A DNA stretch of 64,000 nt from Bacteroides fragilis (GCF_002849695.1 NZ_CP018937.1:2976001-3040000); one strand, 5' to 3'; shown: positions 49,780 to 59,696, counted from the first letter of the stretch. A program made the numbers and translations. Notes: generated by a model from the sequence alone, not told the origin.

Positions 49780-50604
49780 CTATTTTTTGTTCTTACGACG
49801 AACCATCCCTTGGGTAATCCGGTCCAAAATAATTGCCAGTATCACAACCGCTATACCTCCTTCAAAGCCCAAACCGATTTTCATCTGGGTAATACCCTTC
49901 AGAACGATTTCGCCCAAGCCGCCTGCCGCAATCATAGCTGCAATGACAACCATAGAAAGAGACATCATAATCGTCTGGTTCACTCCGGTCAGGATAGTGG
50001 GCAAGGCCAGAGGCAACTGCACTTTATAAAGCAGCTGCCACCGGGTGGCCCCGAACGAACGCGAAGCCTCTACCACGTTCTTCGGTACCTGGCGAATGCC
50101 AAGTCCCGTCAGCCGAATCACCGGAGGCATTGCAAAGATGATGGTGGCAAACACTCCCGGCACCACTCCCAGCCCGAAAAACAGGACGGCAGGTATCAGG
50201 TAGACAAAGGCAGGCATGGTCTGCATCAGGTCCAGTATGGGGTGTATCACTTTCTCCGCACGGTTACTGTTTGCCGTCCACACCCCGATGGGCCCCCCCA
50301 CGATAAGGGCGAGACAGGTAGATGACAGCACCAGTGCCAATGTCTGCATGGTGGCCTCCCAAAAGCCCATACCGTAGATAAGCAGCAACCCTAAAAGGGT
50401 GAAAACCGCCACCCCGCGCCCGGCTTTCATCCATGCCAACAACACCATTGCAGCAATGGTCAGATAAAAGGGGATACCAAACAAGATATGCTGAAACCCA
50501 TTGATAAAACTGCCGATGCCCAGATTCAGCGCATCGAAAAAAGCGGAGAAGTGTATCATCATCCAGTTGATGAGTTCTTCAATATATTGTCCTATGTTGA
50601 TCAT
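49780..50604 (-). CDS. opuAB: Glycine-betaine/proline ABC transporter permease
   Basis: The 274-residue membrane protein has several hydrophobic helices and the BPD-type EAA loop (VPKNVVEASRSFGATRWQLL, residues about 173-192). It forms the channel for solute uptake with the ATPase (stop and start overlap by four bases) and the binding lipoprotein. The length is normal for ProW/OpuAB. Confidence 0.92.
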   Translation of the reverse strand: MINIGQYIEELINWMMIHFSAFFDALNLGIGSFINGFQHILFGIPFYLTIAAMVLLAWMKAGRGVAVFTLLGLLLIYGMGFWEATMQTLALVLSSTCLALIVGGPIGVWTANSNRAEKVIHPILDLMQTMPAFVYLIPAVLFFGLGVVPGVFATIIFAMPPVIRLTGLGIRQVPKNVVEASRSFGATRWQLLYKVQLPLALPTILTGVNQTIMMSLSMVVIAAMIAAGGLGEIVLKGITQMKIGLGFEGGIAVVILAIILDRITQGMVRRKNKK

Positions 50605-51827
50605 AATTCTATTGCATTTTGAATGATTTCATTGATTTCCTGTTTGTTCTTTCCGGTCACTTCGAAAATGAGCGATGACAAGGGGACGACTCCCTGAAAT
50701 TCACGGCCTTCGTTCACTACCCAGATAGGCGAATTGGTTTTGGTCATCAGCGGCAGGATGTCTTCCAATATCGTATCTCCCAGCACCGAATGCACTTCTT
50801 CGCGAACGACCGACTCTATTGACTTCACCTGCTCTTTACGCAACCGGAGCAAATCCTTTAAACGCACCTCTCCCACCAACACATTGTTTGCATCTACCAC
50901 AGGCAACACGGTCAGATTATGTTCGAACATTTTACGGATCAGAACTTCCGGCCCTTCTTTCTTCAACCGGGCCACGAGGGGTTTATCAACCATCACCGAA
51001 GAGGCAGTAATGATCTTGCTACGATCCACACTCTCCACGAAGCGTTCCACATAAGCATTCGCCGGCTCTGTCAGAATCTCCTCCGAAGTACCTACCTGCA
51101 CCACTTCCCCATCCTTCATGATGGCAATCCGGTCGCCCAGCTTGATGGCTTCATTCAAATCGTGAGTAATAAACACAATGGTCTTTTTCATTTTAGACTG
51201 TAAAGTCAGCAATTCATCCTGCATTTGTATACGGATCAAAGGATCGAGGGCAGAAAAAGCTTCATCCATCAGCAGCACTTCAGGATCGTTGGCCAGAGCA
51301 CGGGCCAGCCCGACGCGTTGCTGCATCCCGCCGGACAGTTCGCCGACCATCTGATTCTCGTAACCTTTCAAACCCACCAACTGCATACTTTCCATCGCTC
51401 TGTGCTCACGTTCCTGTTTTTTCACTCCTTGCAGCTCCAGCCCGAAAGCTATGTTATGCAACACCGAACGATGGGGCAACAGTCCGAAATGCTGGAACAC
51501 CATAGCCAGTTCTTTTCTCCGAATACGGAGCAGCTCTTTATCGGTAACATTCGAAATATCTCTTCCATTGATGATTACCTCACCGGAAGTAGGTTTTATC
51601 AATCGGTTGATACAACGCAGCAAAGTGGATTTCCCACTCCCCGAAAGTCCCATAATCACAAATATCTCTCCCTCCCGGACAGAGAGGTTTGCATCTTTTA
51701 CGGCAACCGTGCATCCGGTTTCCTTTAAGATCTCACTCTTGCTCTTTCCTTCTTTCAACATACGCAAAGCATGCTGCTTGTCGTTGCCAAAAATGAGATA
51801 CAAGTCTTTAATCGTTATTTTACTCAT
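50601..51827 (-). CDS. opuAA: Glycine-betaine/proline ABC transporter ATPase with CBS domains
   Basis: The 408-residue protein has Walker [13 protein letters not shown] (about 59-70), the signature LSGGMQQRVGLARAL (about 164-178), Walker B EVLLMDEAFSALDP (about 184-197) and the switch histidine in FITHDLNEA. A pair of CBS domains follows (about 280-400), which in this family sense ionic strength and gate osmotic activation. It starts the operon. Confidence 0.94.
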   Translation of the reverse strand: MSKITIKDLYLIFGNDKQHALRMLKEGKSKSEILKETGCTVAVKDANLSVREGEIFVIMGLSGSGKSTLLRCINRLIKPTSGEVIINGRDISNVTDKELLRIRRKELAMVFQHFGLLPHRSVLHNIAFGLELQGVKKQEREHRAMESMQLVGLKGYENQMVGELSGGMQQRVGLARALANDPEVLLMDEAFSALDPLIRIQMQDELLTLQSKMKKTIVFITHDLNEAIKLGDRIAIMKDGEVVQVGTSEEILTEPANAYVERFVESVDRSKIITASSVMVDKPLVARLKKEGPEVLIRKMFEHNLTVLPVVDANNVLVGEVRLKDLLRLRKEQVKSIESVVREEVHSVLGDTILEDILPLMTKTNSPIWVVNEGREFQGVVPLSSLIFEVTGKNKQEINEIIQNAIEL

Positions 51828-52168
51828 ACATAATAGGGTTTAGATTATTAAAAAACGGACCGGGCGGCCTACACACACGAAAACAAACACTTCTTTATAG
51901 TAAAAAAGTTGATACCGGAAAACAACGGTTGTGTTGTTCCCCCGGTCAAATATGATTTCTTAACCCGGTTATTACAGACAGGATTCCTGTCAACAGATAG
52001 TTACTATATCCCGAAAGTCAAATTCACATCCATACACAGGTATTACCCAAAGATGTGTGTACGGACAATTAAATAAACAAGCCGAGCGTTCAAATAGTTC
52101 ATCACATTATTTTCGATGAACACGCCGCATGTACATAAACTGCCACAAGAAAGCCGGCATCACCCCAC
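51828..52168. other. Intergenic region upstream of the betaine operon
   Basis: It contains a perfect odd palindrome GACAGGA-T-TCCTGTC at 51977-51991, about 150 bases before the opuAA start, and a short inverted repeat GTTCATC...GATGAAC near 52098-52122. A near -7 match (CATATTTG, minus strand) lies near 51947. No gene seen. Confidence 0.45.
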
Positions 52169-52504
52169 TCAAATACTGTCGCTCTTCCACCTGTGAAGTT
52201 TAAGGTCGACACAACCGTTTTTTCGGAATGAAACACCTTCATCGGACAACAGTTGCCGTTGTTCATCCCATCCGGGCACCAATCGTCCTATAGCATTGAC
52301 TACCCGATGACAAGGAAGGCTTAAACCGGCAGGTACCTGCTTCAATGCACGCCCCACCATACGTGAATATTGCGGCATCTCGAGCAAAGCGGCAATATCA
52401 CCATAAGTAACAACGCTACCGGCAGGAATTTCACGCACGACACTGTATACTTCATTGCAAAAAGTTTCGGACAAATTAGATTTATTTTCTTTATAATCTT
52501 TCAT
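52169..52504 (-). CDS. O6-alkylguanine-DNA alkyltransferase-type protein (single domain)
   Basis: The 111-residue protein matches the C-terminal DNA-binding/active-site domain of methylguanine methyltransferases: VYSVVREIPAGSVVTYGDIA, the arginine-finger helix SRMVGRALKQVP, and the acceptor motif PCHRVVNAIGRL. It keeps the active cysteine, unlike the alkyltransferase-like proteins that carry tryptophan there. The N-terminal domain is missing, as in many short Bacteroides homologues. It repairs alkylated guanine or flags it for repair. Confidence 0.88.
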   Translation of the reverse strand: MKDYKENKSNLSETFCNEVYSVVREIPAGSVVTYGDIAALLEMPQYSRMVGRALKQVPAGLSLPCHRVVNAIGRLVPGWDEQRQLLSDEGVSFRKNGCVDLKLHRWKSDSI

Positions 52505-52534
52505 GGGTGTATCGCTTTTATGCAGCAGGTTCTT

Positions 52535-55258
52535 TTATAATCCGCTTCTTTTTAAAAACTCCGTCGGGCTTTCACCGAACTGTTCTTTGTAGCATTTCGT
52601 AAAGTAGGAAGGTGACGTAAAACCCACTTCATATCCAACCTCTGCTATCGTCATGTCCGAAGAGGCCAGCAGCGAAGCCGCTTTCTTAAGCCGTGCCATG
52701 CGAAGCAGTTCGTTCGGCGCAAAATTGGTGAGCGACTTGATCTTCCGGTAGAGCTGAACACGGCTCAGCCCCATCTCCTTGCCCAAATCTTCCACATTCA
52801 ATTCCGAATCACCCATCTTTGCTTCAATCAGCGACTTGAACCGTTCGACAAAATCTTTATCCATATCGCAGATATCCTCTTTGGCCAATGTCTGCCGGTC
52901 GCCAAAGAACTGCTTCATGCGCCGTCGTGACTCAATCAGATTGCGGATACGGGTCAGCAGCAACTGCGAACTGAAAGGCTTGGAAATATAAGAATCGGCT
53001 CCTCCGGCATATCCCTGAATACGCTGCTCGTCAAGCGAACAAGCTGTCAGCAGGATCACGGGAATGTGGCAGGTCTGCAATTCCCCCTTCAACCGCCGAC
53101 AACATTCGATACCATCAATCCCCGGCATCATCACATCGGAGATGATGACATCGGGAACATACTTCATCGCTTTACGGATTCCTTCGGTCCCGTCCGCAGC
53201 TTCGATGACGGAGTACTCCGAATTGAGCAATGTGTGCACATAAGCACGGATGTCAGCATTGTCGTCGATCACAAGTACAGAAGGTTTGGACGGATCATTG
53301 AAGTTCTCCGCTTCATCCTCCCGGAGCAGGTTATCCACCTGGTCCGGAGCAGATGCCTCCACCGGAGCAGATGCCACGCCGGTCTCCGCTTCGCATGTCC
53401 GCACCGGCAAATCGACGATAAAGACAGTTCCCTGCCGTTCGTCGCTCTCCACCTCGATGATTCCGCCATGTATCTCGACAAACGCTTTTACCAGTGCCAG
53501 CCCGATACCGGAACCGGTATGATGCCTGTCGATCTTATAGAAACGGTCGAAGATGCTGCGGATATGTTCTGCCGAAATCAGACTCCCGGTATTGGCGACT
53601 GTAAAACGGAAGAAAGGAGTGCCCTCTTTCTGCAAAGCCGAAAGCCGGACAGTGACTTTACCATTCTCGGGGGTAAACTTGAACGCATTGCCCAACAGAT
53701 TGAAGTAGATACGCTCCATCTTCTCAGCATCCGCCAGAGTGTGGTAATCGGCACCGGGCATGCTGTCGAACGAAAAATGGATATGCTTCCGCCGGGCGGC
53801 TGCCTGAAACGAATCGTTCCACTCTCCGAAGCACTGCAACAGATTGAGCGGGACCGGGGTAAACTCCATCTTTCCCGTCTCATATTTGCGAAAATCGAGT
53901 ATCTGATTGACCAGACGCAACAGGATCTGTACGTTGCGCTGCACCAGCAACAACATCCTGCGCCGGTCACCCTCCAATGACGGGTCGGCCAACAACTGCT
54001 CCACCGGATCGGCAACCAGAGTGAGAGGGGTGCGGAAGTCATGTGAAATGTTGGTAAAGAAAACCAGTTTGGCATGTGTGGCTTCCTCCAGTTGATGGGA
54101 AAGTTCTATCAGTTGGTCTCTCTGCTCTTCCAGTTGCTCCTTCTGGCGGGAAAGTTCCCGGTACAGGCGATTCTTGGAACGGAGAGATTTATACACGACA
54201 ATCAGCAATCCGACGATCAACAACAGGATGACAAAGCCCCCATACAGCACCACCTGCTGCGTGGCCACCCGCGAAAGATACGTCCCTACCCGGCTGTTGA
54301 GCGTCTCGATTTTTCCATCCAACTCGCTGATATGGGCTGTCTGCAATTCCATCACGTGCGCATTTACCGCGTCAACTACTGCTGTCTTCAGTTTTGTCTC
54401 CCGTTTAAAAGGTTTCTTTTGTAGAATATCCATCGCCAGCTGAACCACCTTGTCTCCTTCGGTGGGATAAATGAAGGTAGCATCCAGCACGCTGTCCAGT
54501 ACCAGTTCCACTCCGTTACCCTTGCCGGGCAGAGCATCGATACCTACAAACAGCATCTCCTCCTCACGTCCCAGACGTCTGGCGGCCTGATAAGCACCGG
54601 CGGCCATACGGTCGTTCATCCCATACACGGCATCAATCTCCGGAAAACACTGCAAGAGAGAATCCATCTTTATTTCGGCAGGCTGCCTCAACCAACCCGC
54701 ATCCTCCCGGGCAAGCAAGGTGATGCCCGGATACTGGCTGATGGCACTCATAAAGCCTTGGTGACGTTCGATGGCAGGAGTGGAACCGACAAGTCCGCTC
54801 AGTTCGACTACTTTTCCACGCCCCTTCAGGCGATGGGCTATGTAATTGCCGACGGCTTTGCCCAACTCGTAATTGTCGGCTCCGATGTATGCGGTATATT
54901 TATCGGAAAGTATCCTGCGATCCACCATAATCACCGGAATACCTCTATCGAAAGCTTCCTCCACAACGGGAGTGAGAGCCATTCCCTCGTTGGCAGCCAC
55001 AATAAGCAAGTCTACCTTCTGCCGGATGAAGTGACGTATATCTTCTATCTGTCGCCGGCTGTCGTCATTCGCCGTACGCGTCTCTACCTCTACGCCTCCG
55101 TAAAATAAGGCTTCGCGCTGTATCTCGTCATTCATCTTATGCCGCCAGGTATCATCGCTGCATTGCGACACGCCGATGACGTACCGGGGAGCATCATGGC
55201 TACACGAGACAAGCAGTCCCGACAAAACCAGCCCAAGTAAGAAAAGTACACGTTTCAT
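52535..55258 (-). CDS. Hybrid two-component sensor-regulator with periplasmic sugar-binding domain
   Basis: The 907-residue protein combines all parts of a signalling pathway. A lipoprotein-like signal is followed by a LacI/PBP1-type periplasmic sugar-binding domain (about 25-320). A membrane helix (336-357) leads to a histidine kinase with phospho-acceptor H406 in NISHDFRTPLT, the N box NLLGNAFKFTPENG (520-533) and the ATP-binding GSGIGLALV. A receiver has D708 in DVIISDVMMPG, and an AraC-type DNA-binding domain (about 815-905) ends the protein. This is the layout of the fructose-sensing regulator BT1754 of B. thetaiotaomicron. Adjacent fructokinase, sugar-transporter and GH32 genes agree with fructose or fructan control, but the ligand is inferred. 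Confidence 0.92.
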   Translation of the reverse strand: MKRVLFLLGLVLSGLLVSCSHDAPRYVIGVSQCSDDTWRHKMNDEIQREALFYGGVEVETRTANDDSRRQIEDIRHFIRQKVDLLIVAANEGMALTPVVEEAFDRGIPVIMVDRRILSDKYTAYIGADNYELGKAVGNYIAHRLKGRGKVVELSGLVGSTPAIERHQGFMSAISQYPGITLLAREDAGWLRQPAEIKMDSLLQCFPEIDAVYGMNDRMAAGAYQAARRLGREEEMLFVGIDALPGKGNGVELVLDSVLDATFIYPTEGDKVVQLAMDILQKKPFKRETKLKTAVVDAVNAHVMELQTAHISELDGKIETLNSRVGTYLSRVATQQVVLYGGFVILLLIVGLLIVVYKSLRSKNRLYRELSRQKEQLEEQRDQLIELSHQLEEATHAKLVFFTNISHDFRTPLTLVADPVEQLLADPSLEGDRRRMLLLVQRNVQILLRLVNQILDFRKYETGKMEFTPVPLNLLQCFGEWNDSFQAAARRKHIHFSFDSMPGADYHTLADAEKMERIYFNLLGNAFKFTPENGKVTVRLSALQKEGTPFFRFTVANTGSLISAEHIRSIFDRFYKIDRHHTGSGIGLALVKAFVEIHGGIIEVESDERQGTVFIVDLPVRTCEAETGVASAPVEASAPDQVDNLLREDEAENFNDPSKPSVLVIDDNADIRAYVHTLLNSEYSVIEAADGTEGIRKAMKYVPDVIISDVMMPGIDGIECCRRLKGELQTCHIPVILLTACSLDEQRIQGYAGGADSYISKPFSSQLLLTRIRNLIESRRRMKQFFGDRQTLAKEDICDMDKDFVERFKSLIEAKMGDSELNVEDLGKEMGLSRVQLYRKIKSLTNFAPNELLRMARLKKAASLLASSDMTIAEVGYEVGFTSPSYFTKCYKEQFGESPTEFLKRSGL

Positions 55259-55288
55259 GGTTGGTTATTACATAAAAGGTTCCGGAGG

Positions 55289-55296
55289 CAAATATA
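55289..55296 (-). promoter_or_regulatory. Candidate -7 element TATATTTG of the hybrid sensor gene
   Basis: The minus strand matches TAnnTTTG about 31 bases before the ATG at 55258. A clear -33 TTTG at standard spacing is not seen. Confidence 0.5.
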
Positions 55297-55359
55297 ACAA
55301 TTTCCCCCCGAAATCTTCCATCCGATTGGTTTAAAACCAAGACGGATGTGTGTCAAAAC

Positions 55360-55454
55360 TCACCACAGAGGACACAGAGTAACACAGAGATGATTTTAAA
55401 TTGTTGGTTATTAATAAAAAGACTCTGTGATACTCCGTGATACTCTGTGGTGAA
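55360..55454. repeat. Intergenic palindromic repeat, copy 5
   Basis: Left arm TCACCACAGAGGACACAG and right arm GATACTCTGTGGTGAA. Outer flanks also pair: ATGTGTGTCAAAACT on the left with GAGTTATGACACAT on the right. It lies between fructokinase and the hybrid sensor gene. Confidence 0.8.
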
Positions 55455-55517
55455 AAGAGTTATGACACATCCCCACGACTCTATCAACCAATCAATAACC
55501 CTATATAAACCAACACA

Positions 55518-56408
55518 TTAATCATCTAAACGATTTCTCAGAGCATCCGGTAGTACGGGCATCGCACCGCTCTGTGTACACACGTAAGCCGACACTTCCA
55601 CTGCCAGTTTGTGTGCCTCGGGTATACTCTTTCCTTTCAGAACAGATGAGCAGAAAGCTGCCGTGAACGAGTCACCTGCCCCCACGGTATCGGCAACCGG
55701 CACTTTCGGGGTTTCCTGGAAAGAGACCACACCGGGGGTAAATACATAACTACCGTTCGTACCGCATGTAAGGATCAGCATCTTCAGATTGTACTTGGCC
55801 AACAGAATCCAGCATTTATCCTGAAGGTCGATGCCCGGATAGCCGAACATACGGCTGATGGTAACCAGCTCCTCATCGTTAATCTTCAGCACGTTACACT
55901 TCAGGAAAGATTCGCGCAACACTTCCCTGGTATAGAAACTTTGGCGAAGATTGATATCGAATATTTTCAACTGTCCGTCCATGTCGGGCATGGTGTCGAG
56001 GAAACGGTTGATGGTGGCGCGGCTCACCTCGTTGCGCTGTGCCAGCGAACCGAAACATACGGCCCGCGTGTTCAGTGCCAAACGCTTCAAATCGTCCGTG
56101 AAGGGGATATTGTCCCATGCTACGCCTTCCTTAATATCATAACACGGCACTCCTTCACCGTCAAGAGTCACCTGCACGGTTCCTGTCGGATAATTGACCC
56201 GCTCAAGCTGGTGCTTCAACTGTTTTTCCCGGAATATTTCCAGAATTTCATCTCCCAGCTCGTCGTTTCCCACCGCACTGACCACACGGCTGTCAAAGCC
56301 AAACTGCGACACATGATAAGCAAAATTAGCCGGGGCTCCCCCGATTTTCTTTCCTTCGGGCAGCACATCCCAAAGTGCTTCGCCCATTCCTACGATTATA
56401 TTGTTCAT
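55518..56408 (-). CDS. PfkB-family fructokinase
   Basis: The 296-residue sugar kinase begins GMGEALWDVLPEGKKIGGAP, with the substrate-binding GGAPANFAYH pattern near residue 24. It carries the second PfkB signature DTVGAGDSFTAAFCSSVLKG (about 246-265), where the aspartate is the catalytic base. It phosphorylates fructose taken up by the adjoining MFS transporter. Its position beside GH32 and the hybrid sensor supports fructose over other sugars. Palindromic repeat copies 5 and 6 flank it. Confidence 0.9.
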   Translation of the reverse strand: MNNIIVGMGEALWDVLPEGKKIGGAPANFAYHVSQFGFDSRVVSAVGNDELGDEILEIFREKQLKHQLERVNYPTGTVQVTLDGEGVPCYDIKEGVAWDNIPFTDDLKRLALNTRAVCFGSLAQRNEVSRATINRFLDTMPDMDGQLKIFDINLRQSFYTREVLRESFLKCNVLKINDEELVTISRMFGYPGIDLQDKCWILLAKYNLKMLILTCGTNGSYVFTPGVVSFQETPKVPVADTVGAGDSFTAAFCSSVLKGKSIPEAHKLAVEVSAYVCTQSGAMPVLPDALRNRLDD

Positions 56409-56456
56409 GGCATGAATTGGGAAGCCTCACCTCAGGAAGGTGTGTCGGAACTCGTA

Positions 56457-56532
56457 TTCACCATAGATTACACAGATAAATATCCATTAGCTATCAACAG
56501 ATTAAGTTCTCTCTGTGAAACTCTGTGGTGAA
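56457..56532. repeat. Intergenic palindromic repeat, copy 6
   Basis: The shortest copy: left arm TTCACCATAGATTACACAG, right arm GAAACTCTGTGGTGAA. An outer stem adds AGGTGTGTCGGAACT on the left and AATTATAACACACCCT on the right. It lies 48 bases before the fructokinase start and 48 bases after the transporter stop. Confidence 0.8.
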
Positions 56533-56580
56533 TTATAACACACCCTCAGGGTTACCGCTTCATTATGGTTATTAAATAAA

Positions 56581-57747
56581 TTACTTTCTGATTCTCAATG
56601 TATAGAACATCAGATAGAGTACCCCGACCGTCATCACGGCCACGGCTCCGCTCTGTCCCACTGCATCCGAAGCCACTCCCATTGCCAGCGGGAAGATGGT
56701 TCCTCCGAAAAGTCCCATAATCATCAGGCCGGAAACCTCGTTCTTCTTGCCCGGCATATAAAGTAATGCCTGCGAGAAGATGATAGGAAATACATTGGAA
56801 TTTCCAAACCCGATCAGGGCGATACAAACGTAAATCATCGTCTGATCCTGGAAAATAAACAACCCTGCCATAGCCGCCAGCATACACAACACGCTGATGG
56901 CGAAGAAGGTTTTGGCTGCCATCTTCTGCAAAACAAATGCCCCCAGAAAACAACCTGCCGTACGGAAGATGAAGTAGAGACTGGTTGCAAACCCGGCATC
57001 TGCCAGAGTCATGCCCAGACGTTCCATCAAAATCTTCGGTGCTGTGGTATTGGTGCCGACATCGATCCCGACATGGCACATAATGCCCAGAAACGAGAGC
57101 AGGATGAAAGGTTTGCCCAGCAAAGCCAGACACTGCCCGAAAGTGGAGGGCTTACCCTCTTCAGGCTCCTCGGTGATCTGCGTGGCATTGAGCATCAGGA
57201 TGGCAGCGACTGCCACCACCATGTAGATGGGGAACAGCACTCGCCAGCCCAGATCGAAGGTAGGGATAGCCTGCGTAGCTCCCCACATAGCGATGTAAGG
57301 GGCAAGGAAAGAGGCAATGGCCTTTACGAACTGCCCGAAAGTAAGGGTGCTTGCCAGGCGTTCACCGCTCACGATGTTGGAAAGCAGCGGATTGAGTGAT
57401 GTCTGCATCAGTGCGTTGCCGATTCCGAGCAACGAGAAAGAGACCAACATCAGCAGATAGCTGTCGCCAAAGACAGGCAGCAGCAACGATGCAAAGGTGA
57501 TCAGCAGACTGAGCAACACGGTCTTTTTACGCCCGATGCGGTTCATCAGCATTCCCGTAGGCACCGAGAAGATCAGAAACCAGAAGAACACGAGCGACGG
57601 AAAGATATTTGCCTGTGAATCCGTCAGTCCTAAATCTGCTTTCACATAGTTGGAGGCAATGCCCACCAAATCTACGAATCCCATGGCGAAGAAGCAGAGC
57701 ATCACCGGGATAAGTTTCATGTAAGAGTTGTTTTTGGTATTTTCCAT
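56581..57747 (-). CDS. MFS sugar (fructose/hexose) transporter
   Basis: The 388-residue protein has about 12 membrane helices and resembles the FucP/GlcP branch of the major facilitator family: LIPVMLCFFAMGFVDLVGIA at the start, the loop NRIGRKKTVLL and the repeated ISVLCMLAAMAGLFIF helices. It would import free fructose or glucose across the inner membrane for the fructokinase. It lies between GH32 and fructokinase, like the fructose permease of the B. thetaiotaomicron fructan locus. Confidence 0.87.
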   Translation of the reverse strand: MENTKNNSYMKLIPVMLCFFAMGFVDLVGIASNYVKADLGLTDSQANIFPSLVFFWFLIFSVPTGMLMNRIGRKKTVLLSLLITFASLLLPVFGDSYLLMLVSFSLLGIGNALMQTSLNPLLSNIVSGERLASTLTFGQFVKAIASFLAPYIAMWGATQAIPTFDLGWRVLFPIYMVVAVAAILMLNATQITEEPEEGKPSTFGQCLALLGKPFILLSFLGIMCHVGIDVGTNTTAPKILMERLGMTLADAGFATSLYFIFRTAGCFLGAFVLQKMAAKTFFAISVLCMLAAMAGLFIFQDQTMIYVCIALIGFGNSNVFPIIFSQALLYMPGKKNEVSGLMIMGLFGGTIFPLAMGVASDAVGQSGAVAVMTVGVLYLMFYTLRIRK

Positions 57748-57778
57748 GATATGTTAATTTAAAAAAAGCAGATTTAAG

Positions 57779-59647
57779 CTACAGCCTGTACACCTTACAC
57801 TGGCTGACCTTGAAAGCTCCCCCACGGCTATAGAAACTCATCTGGTTATAGGGAGTTGTGGGGAATATCAGGTTTGTCATGGCAATCTTTCCACCGTTCA
57901 GAAAGATTTCCACCGAACATTTATCAACAAAAATATCCAGTTTATAGCTGTCGGCCTTCTTCACCGGAGCCCAGGTACCCAAGGCAAAATCGTCCACATA
58001 GTTGATGGAGTTCTGCTTCCGGCGGTCGTGTGCCTCGATGGCATGAGGGGCGCTGTCCTTTCCGAAATCTACAATGCCGCTCTTAGTGCGGTCCATCACC
58101 AGTTTCTTCTCCGGAAGGCTGATATAGATATCTACATTCTCCCCTTTCTCATTGAACAGTTTCAGTCCCATGATTTCCGCCGAACCGGCAGCCAATTCCA
58201 GCTCTATCTCGTAAGCTCCCCGGTTATCGGCCAGCAGTGAATCCACATGATAGGCGTCCGCCACCTCAAAGGCCGGAATCTCCCGCGACTCCTTACGCAA
58301 CGACTTCGTCTCTTCCACCGGAGCGGCAGCCATATAGATATCTCCATCCTGAGTATAAAGGCTCAGTTCGCGAGGCAACGCATTGGCACTACGGAACTGG
58401 CGGGTAGGCACAATATTGGCATACTGCCAGTTGCTCATCCAAGGCACGGCAATCGTACGGTCACCCGTATTCGAGAAGCAGACAGTCGCATAGTGATCTT
58501 TTCCCCAGTCGAGCCACTTCACAGTTTCCGGCCTATTGTCGCAAACAAATTTCTCGCCGTCAAAATCACCGATAAAGTACTGAGTGGCACTTCCACCGAA
58601 GTAGCATCCCGGATTCACGTTGACTATCAACGCCCATTTCTTATGATTCGGATCACCGTCCACCGGAAGTTCCACCATATCGGGACACTCGAACTGACTG
58701 GGCTGAACACCGTAGCCTTCGCCCCAACCGCTCATATACGTCCAGTCCTTCAAGTTCGGTGACGAATAGAAACGCATCTCTTTATCGGCCGATACCACCA
58801 TCACCCACTTCTGATCCGGAGCATACCAGAACACTTTCGGATCGCGGAAGTCCTTCAATCCGTCAAACGGAGTCAGGATGGGGTTCTTTTCATATTTGGT
58901 AAACGTACGACCGTTATCGGTGCTGTAAGCCATACACTGTATCTGTCCGTTCTTGTCACTGGCCGAGGTATAGAAAGAAACGATGGTACCTGCGCCGTAA
59001 CCGGCTGTATTGGCATCGTCCACCACCGAACTTCCGGAGAAGATATGCCCTAACGTATCGCGGGCAAGCGCCGGTTCCAGATGTTCCCAGTGTACCAGAT
59101 CCTTACTTACCGAATGCCCCCAGTGCATGTTGCCCCACATAGAGCCGTAAGGGTTATACTGATAGAACAGATGATATTCGCCATCCTTGTATACCAGCCC
59201 GTTGGCATCATTCATCCATCCGTAAAGCGGAGTATGATGATAGACAGGACGGTATTTGTCCGTATTGGCGGTATCAAACGTATCCGAGAGTTTGAGCTCT
59301 TTCCAGCACAAGGCATCTTTCGGTAAGTGGCGGATGCGCACAGCTACTTTTTTCTCTCCTTCAGGTAAGGCGTAAGGGACGAAATAGTCCACCTTCGCCC
59401 TCGACAGGCGCACGTCCATCTCTACCGGAACCGAATCTGACGCAATGCAAACCTGCGCTTCGGGAGTCTGTTCTTCGATGGGCAAAAGTAAATATCGGGT
59501 AGGATTTGTAATATGAATTACGGTAAGGCTGTCGCCTTCTTGTTCAAATGTCATTTCAGATTGTGAGCTCTGGCAAGACGAAATTCCGAGTAAAACAGCC
59601 AAAGCGCCGATCACTCTTCTACTTACATTCATAAAAGTTGTTTTCAT
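57779..59647 (-). CDS. GH32 fructan/sucrose hydrolase lipoprotein
   Basis: The 622-residue protein has a lipobox (ALAVLLGISSCQS; a second start five codons later is possible), a small N-terminal beta domain and the GH32 five-bladed propeller. Catalytic motifs are present: nucleophile in GWMNDANGLVY (the usual proline after D is alanine), stabiliser in FRDPKVFWY, and acid/base in FECPDMVELP. A C-terminal beta-sandwich follows. It releases fructose from levan, inulin or sucrose, most likely at the cell surface or in the periplasm. A -7 box (TATCTTTG, minus strand 59697-59704) precedes it. Confidence 0.9.
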   Translation of the reverse strand: MKTTFMNVSRRVIGALAVLLGISSCQSSQSEMTFEQEGDSLTVIHITNPTRYLLLPIEEQTPEAQVCIASDSVPVEMDVRLSRAKVDYFVPYALPEGEKKVAVRIRHLPKDALCWKELKLSDTFDTANTDKYRPVYHHTPLYGWMNDANGLVYKDGEYHLFYQYNPYGSMWGNMHWGHSVSKDLVHWEHLEPALARDTLGHIFSGSSVVDDANTAGYGAGTIVSFYTSASDKNGQIQCMAYSTDNGRTFTKYEKNPILTPFDGLKDFRDPKVFWYAPDQKWVMVVSADKEMRFYSSPNLKDWTYMSGWGEGYGVQPSQFECPDMVELPVDGDPNHKKWALIVNVNPGCYFGGSATQYFIGDFDGEKFVCDNRPETVKWLDWGKDHYATVCFSNTGDRTIAVPWMSNWQYANIVPTRQFRSANALPRELSLYTQDGDIYMAAAPVEETKSLRKESREIPAFEVADAYHVDSLLADNRGAYEIELELAAGSAEIMGLKLFNEKGENVDIYISLPEKKLVMDRTKSGIVDFGKDSAPHAIEAHDRRKQNSINYVDDFALGTWAPVKKADSYKLDIFVDKCSVEIFLNGGKIAMTNLIFPTTPYNQMSFYSRGGAFKVSQCKVYRL

Positions 59648-59696
59648 GATAACAGGATGTTTTTTATTAGTAATGCAATAGCTGTGTTTACGATGG

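Noticed and set aside
36305..56532. CRISPR array from the six CACCACAGA repeats
   Set aside because: The copies are kilobases apart, palindromic and in separate intergenic regions, with no regular spacers and no cas genes.
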